Shown here piece after piece: positions 7,142 to 15,636 of a stretch of 64,000 nucleotides of DNA. The stretch covers positions 62,001 to 126,000 of the forward strand of contig CBESWG010000003.1 of assembly GCA_965533275.1 (NCBI GenBank), written 5' to 3'. Source of the DNA: JAUXEH01 sp965533275. GTDB taxonomy: Bacteria > Acidobacteriota > Aminicenantia > Aminicenantales > Aminicenantaceae. The notes beneath the pieces were generated by a model. That model ran no database searches and had not been told where the DNA came from. It saw only the letters and a program-made list of their open reading frames with translations. The position numbers and the translations under genes are program-made. Every line of letters begins with the position of its first letter. Position 1 is the stretch's first letter.

Positions 7142-9709
7142 CTACTCATACCGCAGAGAATCCACCGGATCGGAACGGGCCGCCCGCAGCGACTGGAATC
7201 CCACCGTGAGCTGCGCGATCAGGAGAGAAGCCGCGGCCGCAGCGAGGAATATGGGCAGCCTCAGCCCGATCCTGTATGGATAGTCCTGCAGCCAGCCCCT
7301 CATCAAGAAGTAGGAGGCCGGCCAGGCGATGGCATTTGCGGCCAGCACCCAGAGAGCGTACTGCTTGGAGAGCAGCGTCATGAGGCCCGGGGTCGACGCC
7401 CCCAGGATCTTCCGGATCCCGATCTCCTTGGTGCGCTGTTCCGCGGTGTATGCAGCCAGCCCGAACAGACCGAGACACGATATGAGGATGGCCAGGAAAG
7501 CGAAGGTGCGGACGATGGCCATCTCCCGTTCCACCCCTCTATACAACCGGTCGTAGTCGTCGTCCAGGAACCGATACTCGAAGGGAAATCCGGGATTGAA
7601 GGATTTGACCGTGCCCTCAATATGCTCTATCGACCTGCGGATGTCGCCGGGATTTAATCTGATGAACAGATAGCGGTAGCGCTGCATGACGTTGTATTCA
7701 GGATCAAAATATATGATGGCGGGCCCGATCTCCTGAAAGAGGGGCGTGAAATGAAAATCCTTGACCACACCGATGATCTGAAGCTGGATGTCTTCTTGAG
7801 ACAGGCGGCTTCCGATGATGTCTGGATTCCCAATGATGTCGGCGAACCGCTCGTTGATGAGTGCCATGGTCAGGTTGTGGCTCGACTGTCGGAAGGATTC
7901 TCCCTGGGCCAGCTCCATCTGGAACGTCTCCAGGAAATCCGGATCCACACCAAAGTAGGTGACCAGCGGATTGACGTTGGGATCCCGGCCGTCCCAGTCC
8001 CAGTCCTCGCCGTTGTTGTATACACCTGTGGGTGAGTGAGATGTGGCAGACACGCTCTGGATGCCGGGATGCTGTGTCAGCTCATGTTTGATCTCCTGGA
8101 CCTTGGAGATCATGTCTCCCTCCAGGCCCACATACAGCAGCTGCTCCTTGTCGAATCCCAGGCTTTTCGCTTTCATGAATCGCACCTGGAGCAAGATGAC
8201 CAGTGTCCCTATGATGAGCATCACGGACATTGCGAACTGAAGGACCACCAGGGCCTTGCGGAACCAGGCCCCACCCGCACCTGACCGCTTTCCTCTGAGC
8301 ACGGCTGCCGGCCGAAAAGCAGAAAGGAACAGAGCCGGGTAGCTTCCTGCCAGGATTCCGGTTATCAGGGTAACGCCCAGGATCCCCAATATCCCGGACA
8401 CATCCCAGAATGTCGAGAGCTGGAGCGGCTTTCCTGTGAGCGTGCGAAAGGAGGGCATGAGCAGCCATACCACTCCGATGGCCAGTGCCAGAGAGACCAG
8501 TGTGAAGATCAAGGATTCTCCGAAGAACTGTCGGATGATCTGCCTTCGCTGGGCTCCCACCACCTTGCGCATCCCGACCTCACGGGCCCGATGTGCGGAG
8601 CGGGCCGTGGACAGGTTCATGAAGTTGATACAGGCGATGGTCAGGATCACCAGGCCGATGAGGGCAAAAGTGCGGATGTTACCCATCCGCCCGTAGAGGT
8701 CGAGGTATACCTGGTTGAATGGATAGATGAAGGGTTCGATATTGGTGCTGGCGTCTGACTGACGCACCCGGTTGAATATCTTCTCGTTGAAGGCTTCCAT
8801 ATCCACGTTCTCCGCCATCTCGAAATACGTGCGGAATGCCATGTTGGACCAGGTGGATGTGTAGTCGGGGCGATACCACTTGTGGGTCAACTCCAGGGGG
8901 GCCCAGATGTCGAAACGTACGGTGGAGTTATGGGGGATGTCCCGCATCACACCGACGACCCGGAATTCCTCATTCCCGTTCACTGTCAGTACTTTCCCGA
9001 TCGCATCCTCCATCCCAAATATCTTTTGGGCTGTGCTCTCCGACAGGACCAGAACGTTGGGATCTCCGAAGGTGTCGCGGGGATTCCCCTGGACAAAGGG
9101 AAATGTAAAGACCTGAAAGATCTCGGGATCCGCCAGCTGGATCCTCTCCTTGAATTGGTCGTTCCCGTATTCGATCAGGAATTCCCTCTGCCCGTTTTCG
9201 TGCCGGGCGGCGTTCAGCACCTCGGGGAATTCTTCCCTGAGAGCCGGCCCCAGGGCTGGCACCGTACCCGCTCCTCGGGAAACCTCGCTGCCGTAGTGCA
9301 CGATGCTCCTCCCCAGGTAGATGGAATCGAGCTTCTCGTGGAAGCGGTTGTAGGAGACCTCGTCCTTGACCCAGACCAGGATCAGGATGCAGCTGGCAAT
9401 TCCCAGGACCAGGCCCAGAACATTGATCAGCGAATACCCCATGTGCCTCTGGAAGTGGCGCAGGGTGATCTTCAGATAGTTAATAAACATGGCAAGACTC
9501 CAGTAGATGATGTTTTTCACTACAGCCGGAACGAGCCTGAGGACCTGCAGCCGGTACCAAGCACGGGCTGCCCGCGTTCCTTTTGAAGAAAGCAGGGAGC
9601 GGAATCCCTCTTCGAAGTCGCCCAGTTTTTCATAGATCTCTTCCTCCAGCAGCAGGTGCCGCAGCATCATCTGGGCCAGACGGGGCGGTCGATGCGGTTG
9701 CGAAGGCAT
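7142..9709 (-). CDS. FtsX/MacB-type ABC transporter permease with PadR-linked N-terminal prefix domain
   Basis: Product of 855 residues. Residues about 1-80 form a cytosolic prefix (LRHLLLEEEIYEKLGDFEEGF, then ARAWYRLQVLRLVPAVV) found on permeases encoded next to PadR repressors. TM1 is about 94-114, followed by a MacB-like periplasmic domain. Three more TM segments carry the FtsX signature ARSAHRAREVGMRKVVGA, then a second periplasmic domain and a final TM set (QRTKEIGIRKILGA, ending ARSDPVDSLRYE). This is the duplicated orphan-permease architecture described for Acidobacteria. No ATPase is encoded nearby, so the ATP-binding partner is unknown. It lies nine bases after the PadR gene, clearly one operon. 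Role probably efflux, lipoprotein transfer or mechanotransmission. Confidence 0.9.
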   Translation of the reverse strand: MPSQPHRPPRLAQMMLRHLLLEEEIYEKLGDFEEGFRSLLSSKGTRAARAWYRLQVLRLVPAVVKNIIYWSLAMFINYLKITLRHFQRHMGYSLINVLGLVLGIASCILILVWVKDEVSYNRFHEKLDSIYLGRSIVHYGSEVSRGAGTVPALGPALREEFPEVLNAARHENGQREFLIEYGNDQFKERIQLADPEIFQVFTFPFVQGNPRDTFGDPNVLVLSESTAQKIFGMEDAIGKVLTVNGNEEFRVVGVMRDIPHNSTVRFDIWAPLELTHKWYRPDYTSTWSNMAFRTYFEMAENVDMEAFNEKIFNRVRQSDASTNIEPFIYPFNQVYLDLYGRMGNIRTFALIGLVILTIACINFMNLSTARSAHRAREVGMRKVVGAQRRQIIRQFFGESLIFTLVSLALAIGVVWLLMPSFRTLTGKPLQLSTFWDVSGILGILGVTLITGILAGSYPALFLSAFRPAAVLRGKRSGAGGAWFRKALVVLQFAMSVMLIIGTLVILLQVRFMKAKSLGFDKEQLLYVGLEGDMISKVQEIKHELTQHPGIQSVSATSHSPTGVYNNGEDWDWDGRDPNVNPLVTYFGVDPDFLETFQMELAQGESFRQSSHNLTMALINERFADIIGNPDIIGSRLSQEDIQLQIIGVVKDFHFTPLFQEIGPAIIYFDPEYNVMQRYRYLFIRLNPGDIRRSIEHIEGTVKSFNPGFPFEYRFLDDDYDRLYRGVEREMAIVRTFAFLAILISCLGLFGLAAYTAEQRTKEIGIRKILGASTPGLMTLLSKQYALWVLAANAIAWPASYFLMRGWLQDYPYRIGLRLPIFLAAAAASLLIAQLTVGFQSLRAARSDPVDSLRYE

Positions 9710-9718
9710 TATCTTGTC

Positions 9719-10039
9719 TTAGCTCAAAGCCTCGTCAGGGAGCTTCTTCCACATATTTTTCTGCACGCGTTGGAGTTCCTGGAGTGCATCCTTTCCCTCT
9801 TTAGTCAGGGAGTAGAGGCACTTGTGGCGCCCTCCCCGCTCCCGGGTGGGATCACCCTTGGTCTTGCTCACATATCCCTTGTGGGTCAGGCGGTTCAGCG
9901 GATCATAGATCTGCGCCAGGGACCACTCTACTCCGGCTGCTGCATGGATCAGTTCCCGGATCGAGATCCCGTAGGCGTTGTCTCCCAGCCGCAGGATGGC
10001 CAGGAGGATGATCTCCTCGGCACGGGACAGCATCTTCAT
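9719..10039 (-). CDS. PadR-family transcriptional regulator (copy 1)
   Basis: The start is set at ATG 10039 because AGAGGA lies 11 bases upstream; an in-frame TTG at 10048 sits too close to it. The 106 residues form the PadR winged helix: LSRAEEIILLAILRLGDNAYGISI (helices 1-2), WSLAQIYDPLNRLTHKGYV (recognition helix), then the basic wing RERGGRHKCLYSLTKEGK and a C-terminal helix. It is translated just ahead of the permease and almost certainly represses this operon. A 17-base dyad lies 37 bases upstream of the start. Its effector is unknown. It resembles the second PadR at 44056 in position, size and partner. Confidence 0.92.
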   Translation of the reverse strand: MKMLSRAEEIILLAILRLGDNAYGISIRELIHAAAGVEWSLAQIYDPLNRLTHKGYVSKTKGDPTRERGGRHKCLYSLTKEGKDALQELQRVQKNMWKKLPDEALS

Positions 10040-10075
10040 CGAACTCAAGCTCCTCTCAGTTTATTCCTTGCATAA

Positions 10076-10092
10076 GTATCGGAATCCGATAC
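10076..10092 (-). promoter_or_regulatory. Probable PadR operator (perfect 8-1-8 dyad)
   Basis: GTATCGGAATCCGATAC is a perfect inverted repeat of eight-base arms around one base. An AT-rich TATATATATG stretch, a likely -10 region, lies immediately upstream on the transcribed strand. The position suits steric repression of the PadR/permease operon. Binding by this PadR is inferred from position. Confidence 0.6.
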
Positions 10093-10169
10093 ATATATAT
10101 AGACGCGAAAATGAGAAAAAGGTTCTGCCGGAGATTAAAATAATTTGAGTTCTGGCAGAGAGGTGAGGA

Positions 10170-11579
10170 CTATTCCAGGGGCAGATCCTGACCTTGATCA
10201 GTCACCCGGCCGGCCGTCGGGGCAGAAGTGGGGGAGGCGGCCCATCCGGTGAGGCCCCCCTCGGTGCGGACCAGCCAGTAGTCCCGGAAGAGCGCGAGGA
10301 TGCTGATCGTTTGTCCCGGTGAGATCTTATCCATCTCAACGGAGCCTGTTGTCGGGGACTCCGTGATCCTCAGCGGTTGTGCTGCGGCCTGGACCTCGAG
10401 GCTCTCGCTCAGGGACTCGATCCCCTCGGACACAACATACCCGGTTTGGCCATCCGGGAGGAAAACACGGTAGTGGTCAGTCGCAGCGGCCAGGATCTTC
10501 ATCGGAGTGTGAGAATCGATTTCGAAGAGCCGCTCAGAACGTGATGCGGGGGCTCTCAGCAGATAGGTTCTGCCTTCCTTGGCCCGCGCCCACTGTCCCA
10601 GGGGATGCAGGTCCGCTGTCACTGCGATGGGATTCACATTGGTCTTCCGGAGGAAATCCACTGGATCCACGGCCCCGGACCGCTGGATGTAGATCGCGAA
10701 GTGGAGGTGGGGCGGAGTCGTGCGGGCGTTACCCGTGTTGCCCACGGTGCCGATGACCTGGCCCTTTTTTACGAGGTCGTTAACTTCGACCTTTTGTTCC
10801 TGCAGGTGGGCGAAGTACAGGTTGAGGTTCCTTTTCTCGTCCCGGAGCCAGACCGTCCGGCCGCCCACGGCTCCCTCGCGCACCCTGCGGACCCTGGCAT
10901 CCGAGGGGGCGATGACCGGCGTGTGGCGGCGGGGGAAGATGTCGACACCGTGGTGTTCCCGGCGTCCCCCGTCGCGTGGATCCCCGAACCAGCTCCCGAT
11001 ATCCGAGAACCTGGCGCCCTCCACCGGGAATCCCAGGGAGGGAACGTTGCGGATGGTGACGGTGAAGCGGCCTCCCCTCAGGAGCTCGGGCTGGATGCGC
11101 AGGGCATAGTCAAGGGTGATGCGAGGCTCGACCTCGAGCCGGTACTCCGTTTTGTTGGCGCTGGCGATCTTTACCCAGAACTCGGGGCTGCCGCCTCCTG
11201 TGCGGAAGAGGTCCATGAAGACGCGGGTCGGGTCTGCATTCTCGAGATTGATCTCGATCTCGGTCCGCTGCCCGCGTTTTATCTCGAAGCGGTAGGCCAC
11301 GGCAAAAGCCTTGGTCGAGTCTACGTAAAAAGTTTCCTCGAAAGGCGTGTTGATAATGACTGTCTTCTCCAGACAGTCCTGGGAGGCCTTGACCCAATCC
11401 CGGGCCAGGGCGCTTTCCGCCAGCCCCGCCACTTCCAGCGCATGTATATAGGCCTCGTACGCATTAGAGGGAAGGTAGGCTTCGGGCACACTCTCCTGCC
11501 TGCACGCCTGAGACATAAGAGCCGGGAATACAAACAGGAAAAACAGTATGAGCGGATTGCGTGTGAAACGAGTGTCCAT
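10170..11579 (-). CDS. M23-family (LytM/peptidoglycan hydrolase-like) lipoprotein with C-terminal SH3-like domains
   Basis: The 469-residue product has a type II signal peptide with lipobox LMSQAC (Cys26). An N-terminal region of about 35-180 has no family I recognise, but its C-terminal part looks like a bacterial pre-peptidase beta-sandwich (YRFEIKRGQRTEIEI, GGRFTVTIRNVPS). The M23 metallopeptidase domain, about 185-315, has intact zinc motifs: H209-x3-D213 (HHGVD) and H291-L-H293 (PPHLHFA). Two SH3-like segments follow (about 325-390 and 400-455, TGYVVSE and DYWLVRTEGGLTGWAA). M23 enzymes cleave peptide crosslinks of peptidoglycan, and SH3b domains bind the wall. It is an envelope-anchored periplasmic hydrolase, probably active. 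No strong ribosome binding site is visible. Confidence 0.9.
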   Translation of the reverse strand: MDTRFTRNPLILFFLFVFPALMSQACRQESVPEAYLPSNAYEAYIHALEVAGLAESALARDWVKASQDCLEKTVIINTPFEETFYVDSTKAFAVAYRFEIKRGQRTEIEINLENADPTRVFMDLFRTGGGSPEFWVKIASANKTEYRLEVEPRITLDYALRIQPELLRGGRFTVTIRNVPSLGFPVEGARFSDIGSWFGDPRDGGRREHHGVDIFPRRHTPVIAPSDARVRRVREGAVGGRTVWLRDEKRNLNLYFAHLQEQKVEVNDLVKKGQVIGTVGNTGNARTTPPHLHFAIYIQRSGAVDPVDFLRKTNVNPIAVTADLHPLGQWARAKEGRTYLLRAPASRSERLFEIDSHTPMKILAAATDHYRVFLPDGQTGYVVSEGIESLSESLEVQAAAQPLRITESPTTGSVEMDKISPGQTISILALFRDYWLVRTEGGLTGWAASPTSAPTAGRVTDQGQDLPLE

Positions 11580-11765
11580 TTGTCGTTCAGGGTTCGGCTT
11601 TTCTTGTCAACACCGTTTAGTCGTTCTTAATCAGTATACGGGACATTTTGATCCGGGTTATTCCGGGACCTATCTCATGCTCGCGTATTCACATCCCTAT
11701 AGTACCAGATAAGCTGCCAGGGGTCGATGCCGTGCCTCTGTTTGGAGTGAATGAAGGGAAAGGGA

Positions 11766-13646
11766 CTAGTTCCCTTTGTTTCGATCGAGCCAGGGGCGGA
11801 AACTCTCATAGGAGTGAATGGCGAAACCGTAAAAGCTCCGGTAACGCCCGAATTCCCGTGCGGTCTTCCGCATGACCGCTTCCAGGTCTTTCCATGTCTT
11901 CTCCTGGAATGTGATCTTTGTGGAGGGGACTTCGGTCCGGCCTGTCTGAAAGAGTTCCGGCCCGCCCGCTTCCCCAGAGGGAGGATCGGATCCCCCTGGT
12001 ATCCAGTGCAGAAGGGCTCGGCTCCCCTCCAGGCTCCTCACACCGAGTCTGGAGGGACCCTCATCCCCCTCGAAATCCAGGATGGTCTCTTCTGGGAGGG
12101 GTACGGTCTCGAGCCCGATGAATACATTTTTTCCCATTTTTTCCGCGAGCCGGATCTCGTTCACGGCGTGGGCGATGGTGCCGTCGGCGCCATAGGCTCT
12201 GGTCCGGTAATCCATGATCCCGATGTTGTCTGCGATCGCCAGGAGCGCCTCGGTGAAGGGCCGCCCGTCCAGCTCGGTTATGGGTTCGTAGAAGCGGTTC
12301 AGGGCGTCGAACCAGAAGGGGATGTCCGCGCCCAGTTCCAGCCCGGCCGCGGCGCTGTCTCGCTTGAGTTCCTTGAGCAGAGCCAAATACTGCCGTAGGA
12401 TCCTCTCCTTGTTCGCGCCTGCGAAGCTGGGCAGGATGTAGGGCTCGATATCGTAGCGGACCGCATCGAACCGGGCCTCGGGCTCCGAGCCGTGGTTGTA
12501 TCGGATGATCTCCCGGAGAGTGGCCTTCACCTGGTCATGAAACTCTTCCAGGGCAAACCTTGGATCGCCGTCCAGTGCATGACAGGTGATCCCTACCGTG
12601 TGCAGCCCCTCGAGAAGCTCCCGCATCCCCGGTTGGTCCCAGGAGATCTTCCACTCTTCGCCGGTCTTCTCGGCCCGGTAGGGGAGCTGGAGGAACAGAT
12701 CCGTGATCCCCTGGTCCCGGCAGAACACCTGCAGCTCTGTCTGAGCCGCGGGATCTCCCAGCAGCTTTGCGGTTTCCCAGAGCCACATGCCAAGGCCTGC
12801 TGGCGGCCGGGGCTCGGGACGTATTTCCGAGAGCGAGGAGAGGGAGGCTTCACTGTGCTTGGCAAATGCGATATCGCGGATATAGATCCGCCCTTTTCCC
12901 CTTACCGCCGCGAACACGAGACTGGCCAACTCATTGGGATCGATCCTTGCTGGAAGGCTTGTGAGCGGCACCCAGGCCCGCTGCCACTCCGTGGTGATCC
13001 TTCCCTCGGGGAGGAAAACCTCCAGCGCATCGATCGGAAGGGAGTCCTCTTTCTGTTCCCAGATGCGGTCGGCGATCTGGAGTCTCAGGGCCTCATTGCC
13101 TTGCTCGCCCCGGATCGAAAAAGTAAAAAAAGCAAACGGCGAAGAATCCAGAAATACCCGTTGCGGCGGAGGAGATTTGAAATCGAAGAGGTGAACCCAG
13201 AAGCCGGCAAAGCCTGACGGGTCTTGTGAGAAAGCGAACGTCAGAGCCTGTCCTCCTGCCGGCAGGAGGCTGATCGTGACATCGGCTGTCGAGGGTGCCT
13301 TGGAAAAGCTGTTGAAGTAACCGCCCAGGCGGTTCACATTTCCCTCATTGAAATCCGCTACCAGGTAGGATTCCCCGGCATATTCCGGAACGGCACCCCA
13401 GGGCCTGACTGGTATCTGGGGGACCGGCCTCGCCCGTCGGATGTGATATACAACCATCTGATCCTGTTCAGTCCCGTGCAGGATCCCGATGGAAACGAAG
13501 CCGATGTCTTCGATCCGGCTTATCCCCCAGAGGCTCAGGTCGACTTCTTGGCTCAGCCGTGCTTGGGACTGAACATCGGCCGATATTCCAGGGGGCGTTA
13601 AGCAGAATGAGAGGAGGACGGTGTGCAGAACCCAGGTTGCGATCAT
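11766..13646 (-). CDS. Secreted protein: CBM-like beta-sandwich plus GH18-like TIM-barrel-type domain
   Basis: The 626 residues begin with a signal peptide ending near GISA-D. Residues about 85-265 look like a CIA30/CBM11-type jelly roll (DFNEGNVNRLGGYFNSF, FAGFWVHLFDF, WVPLTSLPARIDPNELASLVFA, IYIRDIAFAK). From about 275 a barrel pattern starts: LGMWLWETAKLL, ITDLFLQLPYR, GITCHALDGDPRF, FDAVRYDIEPY, LGADIPFWFD, IGIMDYRTRAYGADG, VFIGLETVPL, FYGFAIHSYESF. The D-x-E after beta-4 and MDYR after beta-6 resemble glycoside hydrolase family 18. I cannot assign a substrate or be sure it is catalytic. A plausible alternative is a non-catalytic sugar-binding barrel. It stands alone between the M23 gene and a divergent acyl-CoA ligase. 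Confidence 0.55.
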   Translation of the reverse strand: MIATWVLHTVLLSFCLTPPGISADVQSQARLSQEVDLSLWGISRIEDIGFVSIGILHGTEQDQMVVYHIRRARPVPQIPVRPWGAVPEYAGESYLVADFNEGNVNRLGGYFNSFSKAPSTADVTISLLPAGGQALTFAFSQDPSGFAGFWVHLFDFKSPPPQRVFLDSSPFAFFTFSIRGEQGNEALRLQIADRIWEQKEDSLPIDALEVFLPEGRITTEWQRAWVPLTSLPARIDPNELASLVFAAVRGKGRIYIRDIAFAKHSEASLSSLSEIRPEPRPPAGLGMWLWETAKLLGDPAAQTELQVFCRDQGITDLFLQLPYRAEKTGEEWKISWDQPGMRELLEGLHTVGITCHALDGDPRFALEEFHDQVKATLREIIRYNHGSEPEARFDAVRYDIEPYILPSFAGANKERILRQYLALLKELKRDSAAAGLELGADIPFWFDALNRFYEPITELDGRPFTEALLAIADNIGIMDYRTRAYGADGTIAHAVNEIRLAEKMGKNVFIGLETVPLPEETILDFEGDEGPSRLGVRSLEGSRALLHWIPGGSDPPSGEAGGPELFQTGRTEVPSTKITFQEKTWKDLEAVMRKTAREFGRYRSFYGFAIHSYESFRPWLDRNKGN

Positions 13647-13743
13647 GAGCAGCTACAAGGATGATAGCATGGGTGCCTTCCATGGACAATGCAAAATACC
13701 TGAACGAAATAGATAGAGAGTGCGATCCGGTAATCTGTCCAGC

Positions 13744-13772
13744 TTGAAATAATCGTTTGGGAATTATACACT
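13744..13772 (+). promoter_or_regulatory. Probable sigma70 promoter for the acyl-CoA ligase
   Basis: TTGAAA (13744-13749) and TACACT (13767-13772) are separated by 17 bases, about 50 bases before the ATG at 13824. Confidence 0.4.
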
Positions 13773-13823
13773 CTTTTCGAGGGCAGGAAGAACAGTTCCG
13801 ATCCTACCCCCTCAGGAGTATCC

Positions 13824-15608
13824 ATGATCAGATCGCTACCCAAAATGCTGCTCAATACCATCGAGGCCTATCCCAAGGACGACTTTATGCTCTACAAAAA
13901 GGGAGGGCAGTATGTCCCGCTGTCCACCGCAGAGTTCGGCAGATGGGTCGAGCTTTTCGCCTTGGGACTGCACGAGCTCGGCGTGAAGCCTGGAGACAAG
14001 GTCGCCATCCTTTCGGAGAACCGGCCGGAGTGGGTAATGACGGATTTCGCCACCCTAAGCCTGGGCGGGATCACGGTTCCGATCTACACCACGCTGGTTC
14101 CCGACCAGGTCCGCTACATCATCGAAAATTCCGGCGCCAAGGTTGTGGTCTGTTCGGATCGGGAGCTGTGGCAGAAGGTCGCCGCGATCAAGGACGAGCT
14201 CCCTCAGGCCGAACACTTCATCCTTTTTGATGCGGAAGCCACAGAGGGAGTGCTCTCCCGGCAGGATGTCTGGGACCTGGGGGAGAAGGTGCAGCAGGAG
14301 CATCCGGGATTGTTCGGGGAATTCTGCGGAAGGGCACATCCCGATGATGTCGCCACCATCATCTACACGTCCGGGACCACCGGCATCCCCAAGGGAGTCA
14401 TGCTGTCCCACAACAACCTGATCTCCAATGCCGAGGCGGTCCTGTCTAAGATCCCCGTGAGCCAGGCCGATACGGTGCTCTCGTTCCTGCCGCTCTCCCA
14501 TATCCTTGAGCGGTGGGCCATGTGCTGCTACATCTACGTGGGGGCGACCGTAGGATTTGCGGAGAGTCTCGAGGCCCTGTCGGAAAACATGCTGGAGATC
14601 CGGCCCACCATCATGGTGACAGTACCCAGACTGCTGGAAAAGATCTATGCCCGTGTCCTGGACAACGTGCTGTCCGGATCGGCCGCCAAGCGCGCCATCT
14701 TCTTCTGGGCGGTGGGAGTGGGCCGGGCCTTCGCACAGAGAAAGGTCCGCAAGGAGAAGATCCCGGGCCTCCTCGCGTTCAAGCGCAAGATCGCATACAA
14801 GCTGGTATTTGCCAAGATCTATGCCCGTATGGGCGGCCGCCTCAGGTTCTTCGTATCCGGCGGCGCTCCCCTGGCCAAGGAGATTGGCGAATATTTCTAT
14901 GCCCTGGGGCTGCTGGCCCTAGAGGGATACGGACTTACAGAGACGTCACCTGCGATATCCTTCAACCGTCCTGATGCGGTGAAGTTCGGCAGCGCGGGGA
15001 AACCCGTACCGGGAGTAGAGGTCCGGATCGCGGAGGACGGCGAGATCCTGGCCCGCGGGCCCAACATCATGTTGGGCTACTTTCAAATGGAAGAGGCCAC
15101 GCGGGAGGCCTTCGAGGGAGACTGGTTCAAGACGGGCGATGTCGGCCACATAGACGAGGAGGGATTCCTGGTCATCACGGACCGTAAAAAGGACATCCTC
15201 GTGACCTCGGGCGGCAAGAATGTGGCGCCTCAGCCGATCGAGAACCTTTTGAAATCCACTCCCTATATCCTGAATGCCGTGGTGTTGGGGGACCGGCGCA
15301 AGTTTATCTCGGCGCTCATCGTGCCGGATTTTGAGAAACTCGAGTCTTATGCCAGTCGTCGGGGCATCTCCTTTCAGGACCGGAAGGAGCTCCTCCGCGA
15401 TGCGGCCATCAAGACCTTCCTGGACCAGGAAGTGGATAAAGCACAGGCCAACCTGGCCCAGTACGAGAAGATCAAAAAATTTGCGCTGCTCGACAGGGAC
15501 TTCGAGCTGGAGAGCGGTGAGGTCACCCCAAGCCTCAAGGTCAAGCGGAACATCGTCGAAAAGAAATACAGTGAGCTCATCGATTCGCTGTACGAGGACT
15601 TGGACTAA
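13824..15608 (+). CDS. Long-chain fatty acid--CoA ligase (AMP-binding)
   Basis: The 594-residue protein belongs to the ANL adenylating superfamily, FadD15-like. Visible motifs are the P-loop YTSGTTGIPKGVMLSHN (residues 181-197), EGYGLTETSPAISFN (A4/A5), GDWFKTGDVGHIDEEGFL (A7) and DRKKDILVTSGGKNVAPQ with the conserved A8 glycines. The C-terminal catalytic lysine region (PSLKVKRNIV) is present. It activates fatty acids to acyl-CoA via acyl-AMP in the cytosol or at the inner membrane. The length and the LPLSHILER motif match the long-chain branch rather than acetyl-CoA synthetases. AGGAG sits six bases before the ATG. It is convergent with sulfatase 1 with 28 bases between. No beta-oxidation genes are adjacent. 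Confidence 0.93.
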   Translation: MIRSLPKMLLNTIEAYPKDDFMLYKKGGQYVPLSTAEFGRWVELFALGLHELGVKPGDKVAILSENRPEWVMTDFATLSLGGITVPIYTTLVPDQVRYIIENSGAKVVVCSDRELWQKVAAIKDELPQAEHFILFDAEATEGVLSRQDVWDLGEKVQQEHPGLFGEFCGRAHPDDVATIIYTSGTTGIPKGVMLSHNNLISNAEAVLSKIPVSQADTVLSFLPLSHILERWAMCCYIYVGATVGFAESLEALSENMLEIRPTIMVTVPRLLEKIYARVLDNVLSGSAAKRAIFFWAVGVGRAFAQRKVRKEKIPGLLAFKRKIAYKLVFAKIYARMGGRLRFFVSGGAPLAKEIGEYFYALGLLALEGYGLTETSPAISFNRPDAVKFGSAGKPVPGVEVRIAEDGEILARGPNIMLGYFQMEEATREAFEGDWFKTGDVGHIDEEGFLVITDRKKDILVTSGGKNVAPQPIENLLKSTPYILNAVVLGDRRKFISALIVPDFEKLESYASRRGISFQDRKELLRDAAIKTFLDQEVDKAQANLAQYEKIKKFALLDRDFELESGEVTPSLKVKRNIVEKKYSELIDSLYEDLD

Positions 15609-15636
15609 AGGCCGGGGCTTTAAGCCCGCTCAAGTT

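Noticed and set aside
10120..10165. TTCTGCC/GGCAGA repeat after the M23 gene as a minus-strand terminator
   Set aside because: The arms are short and the loop very large.
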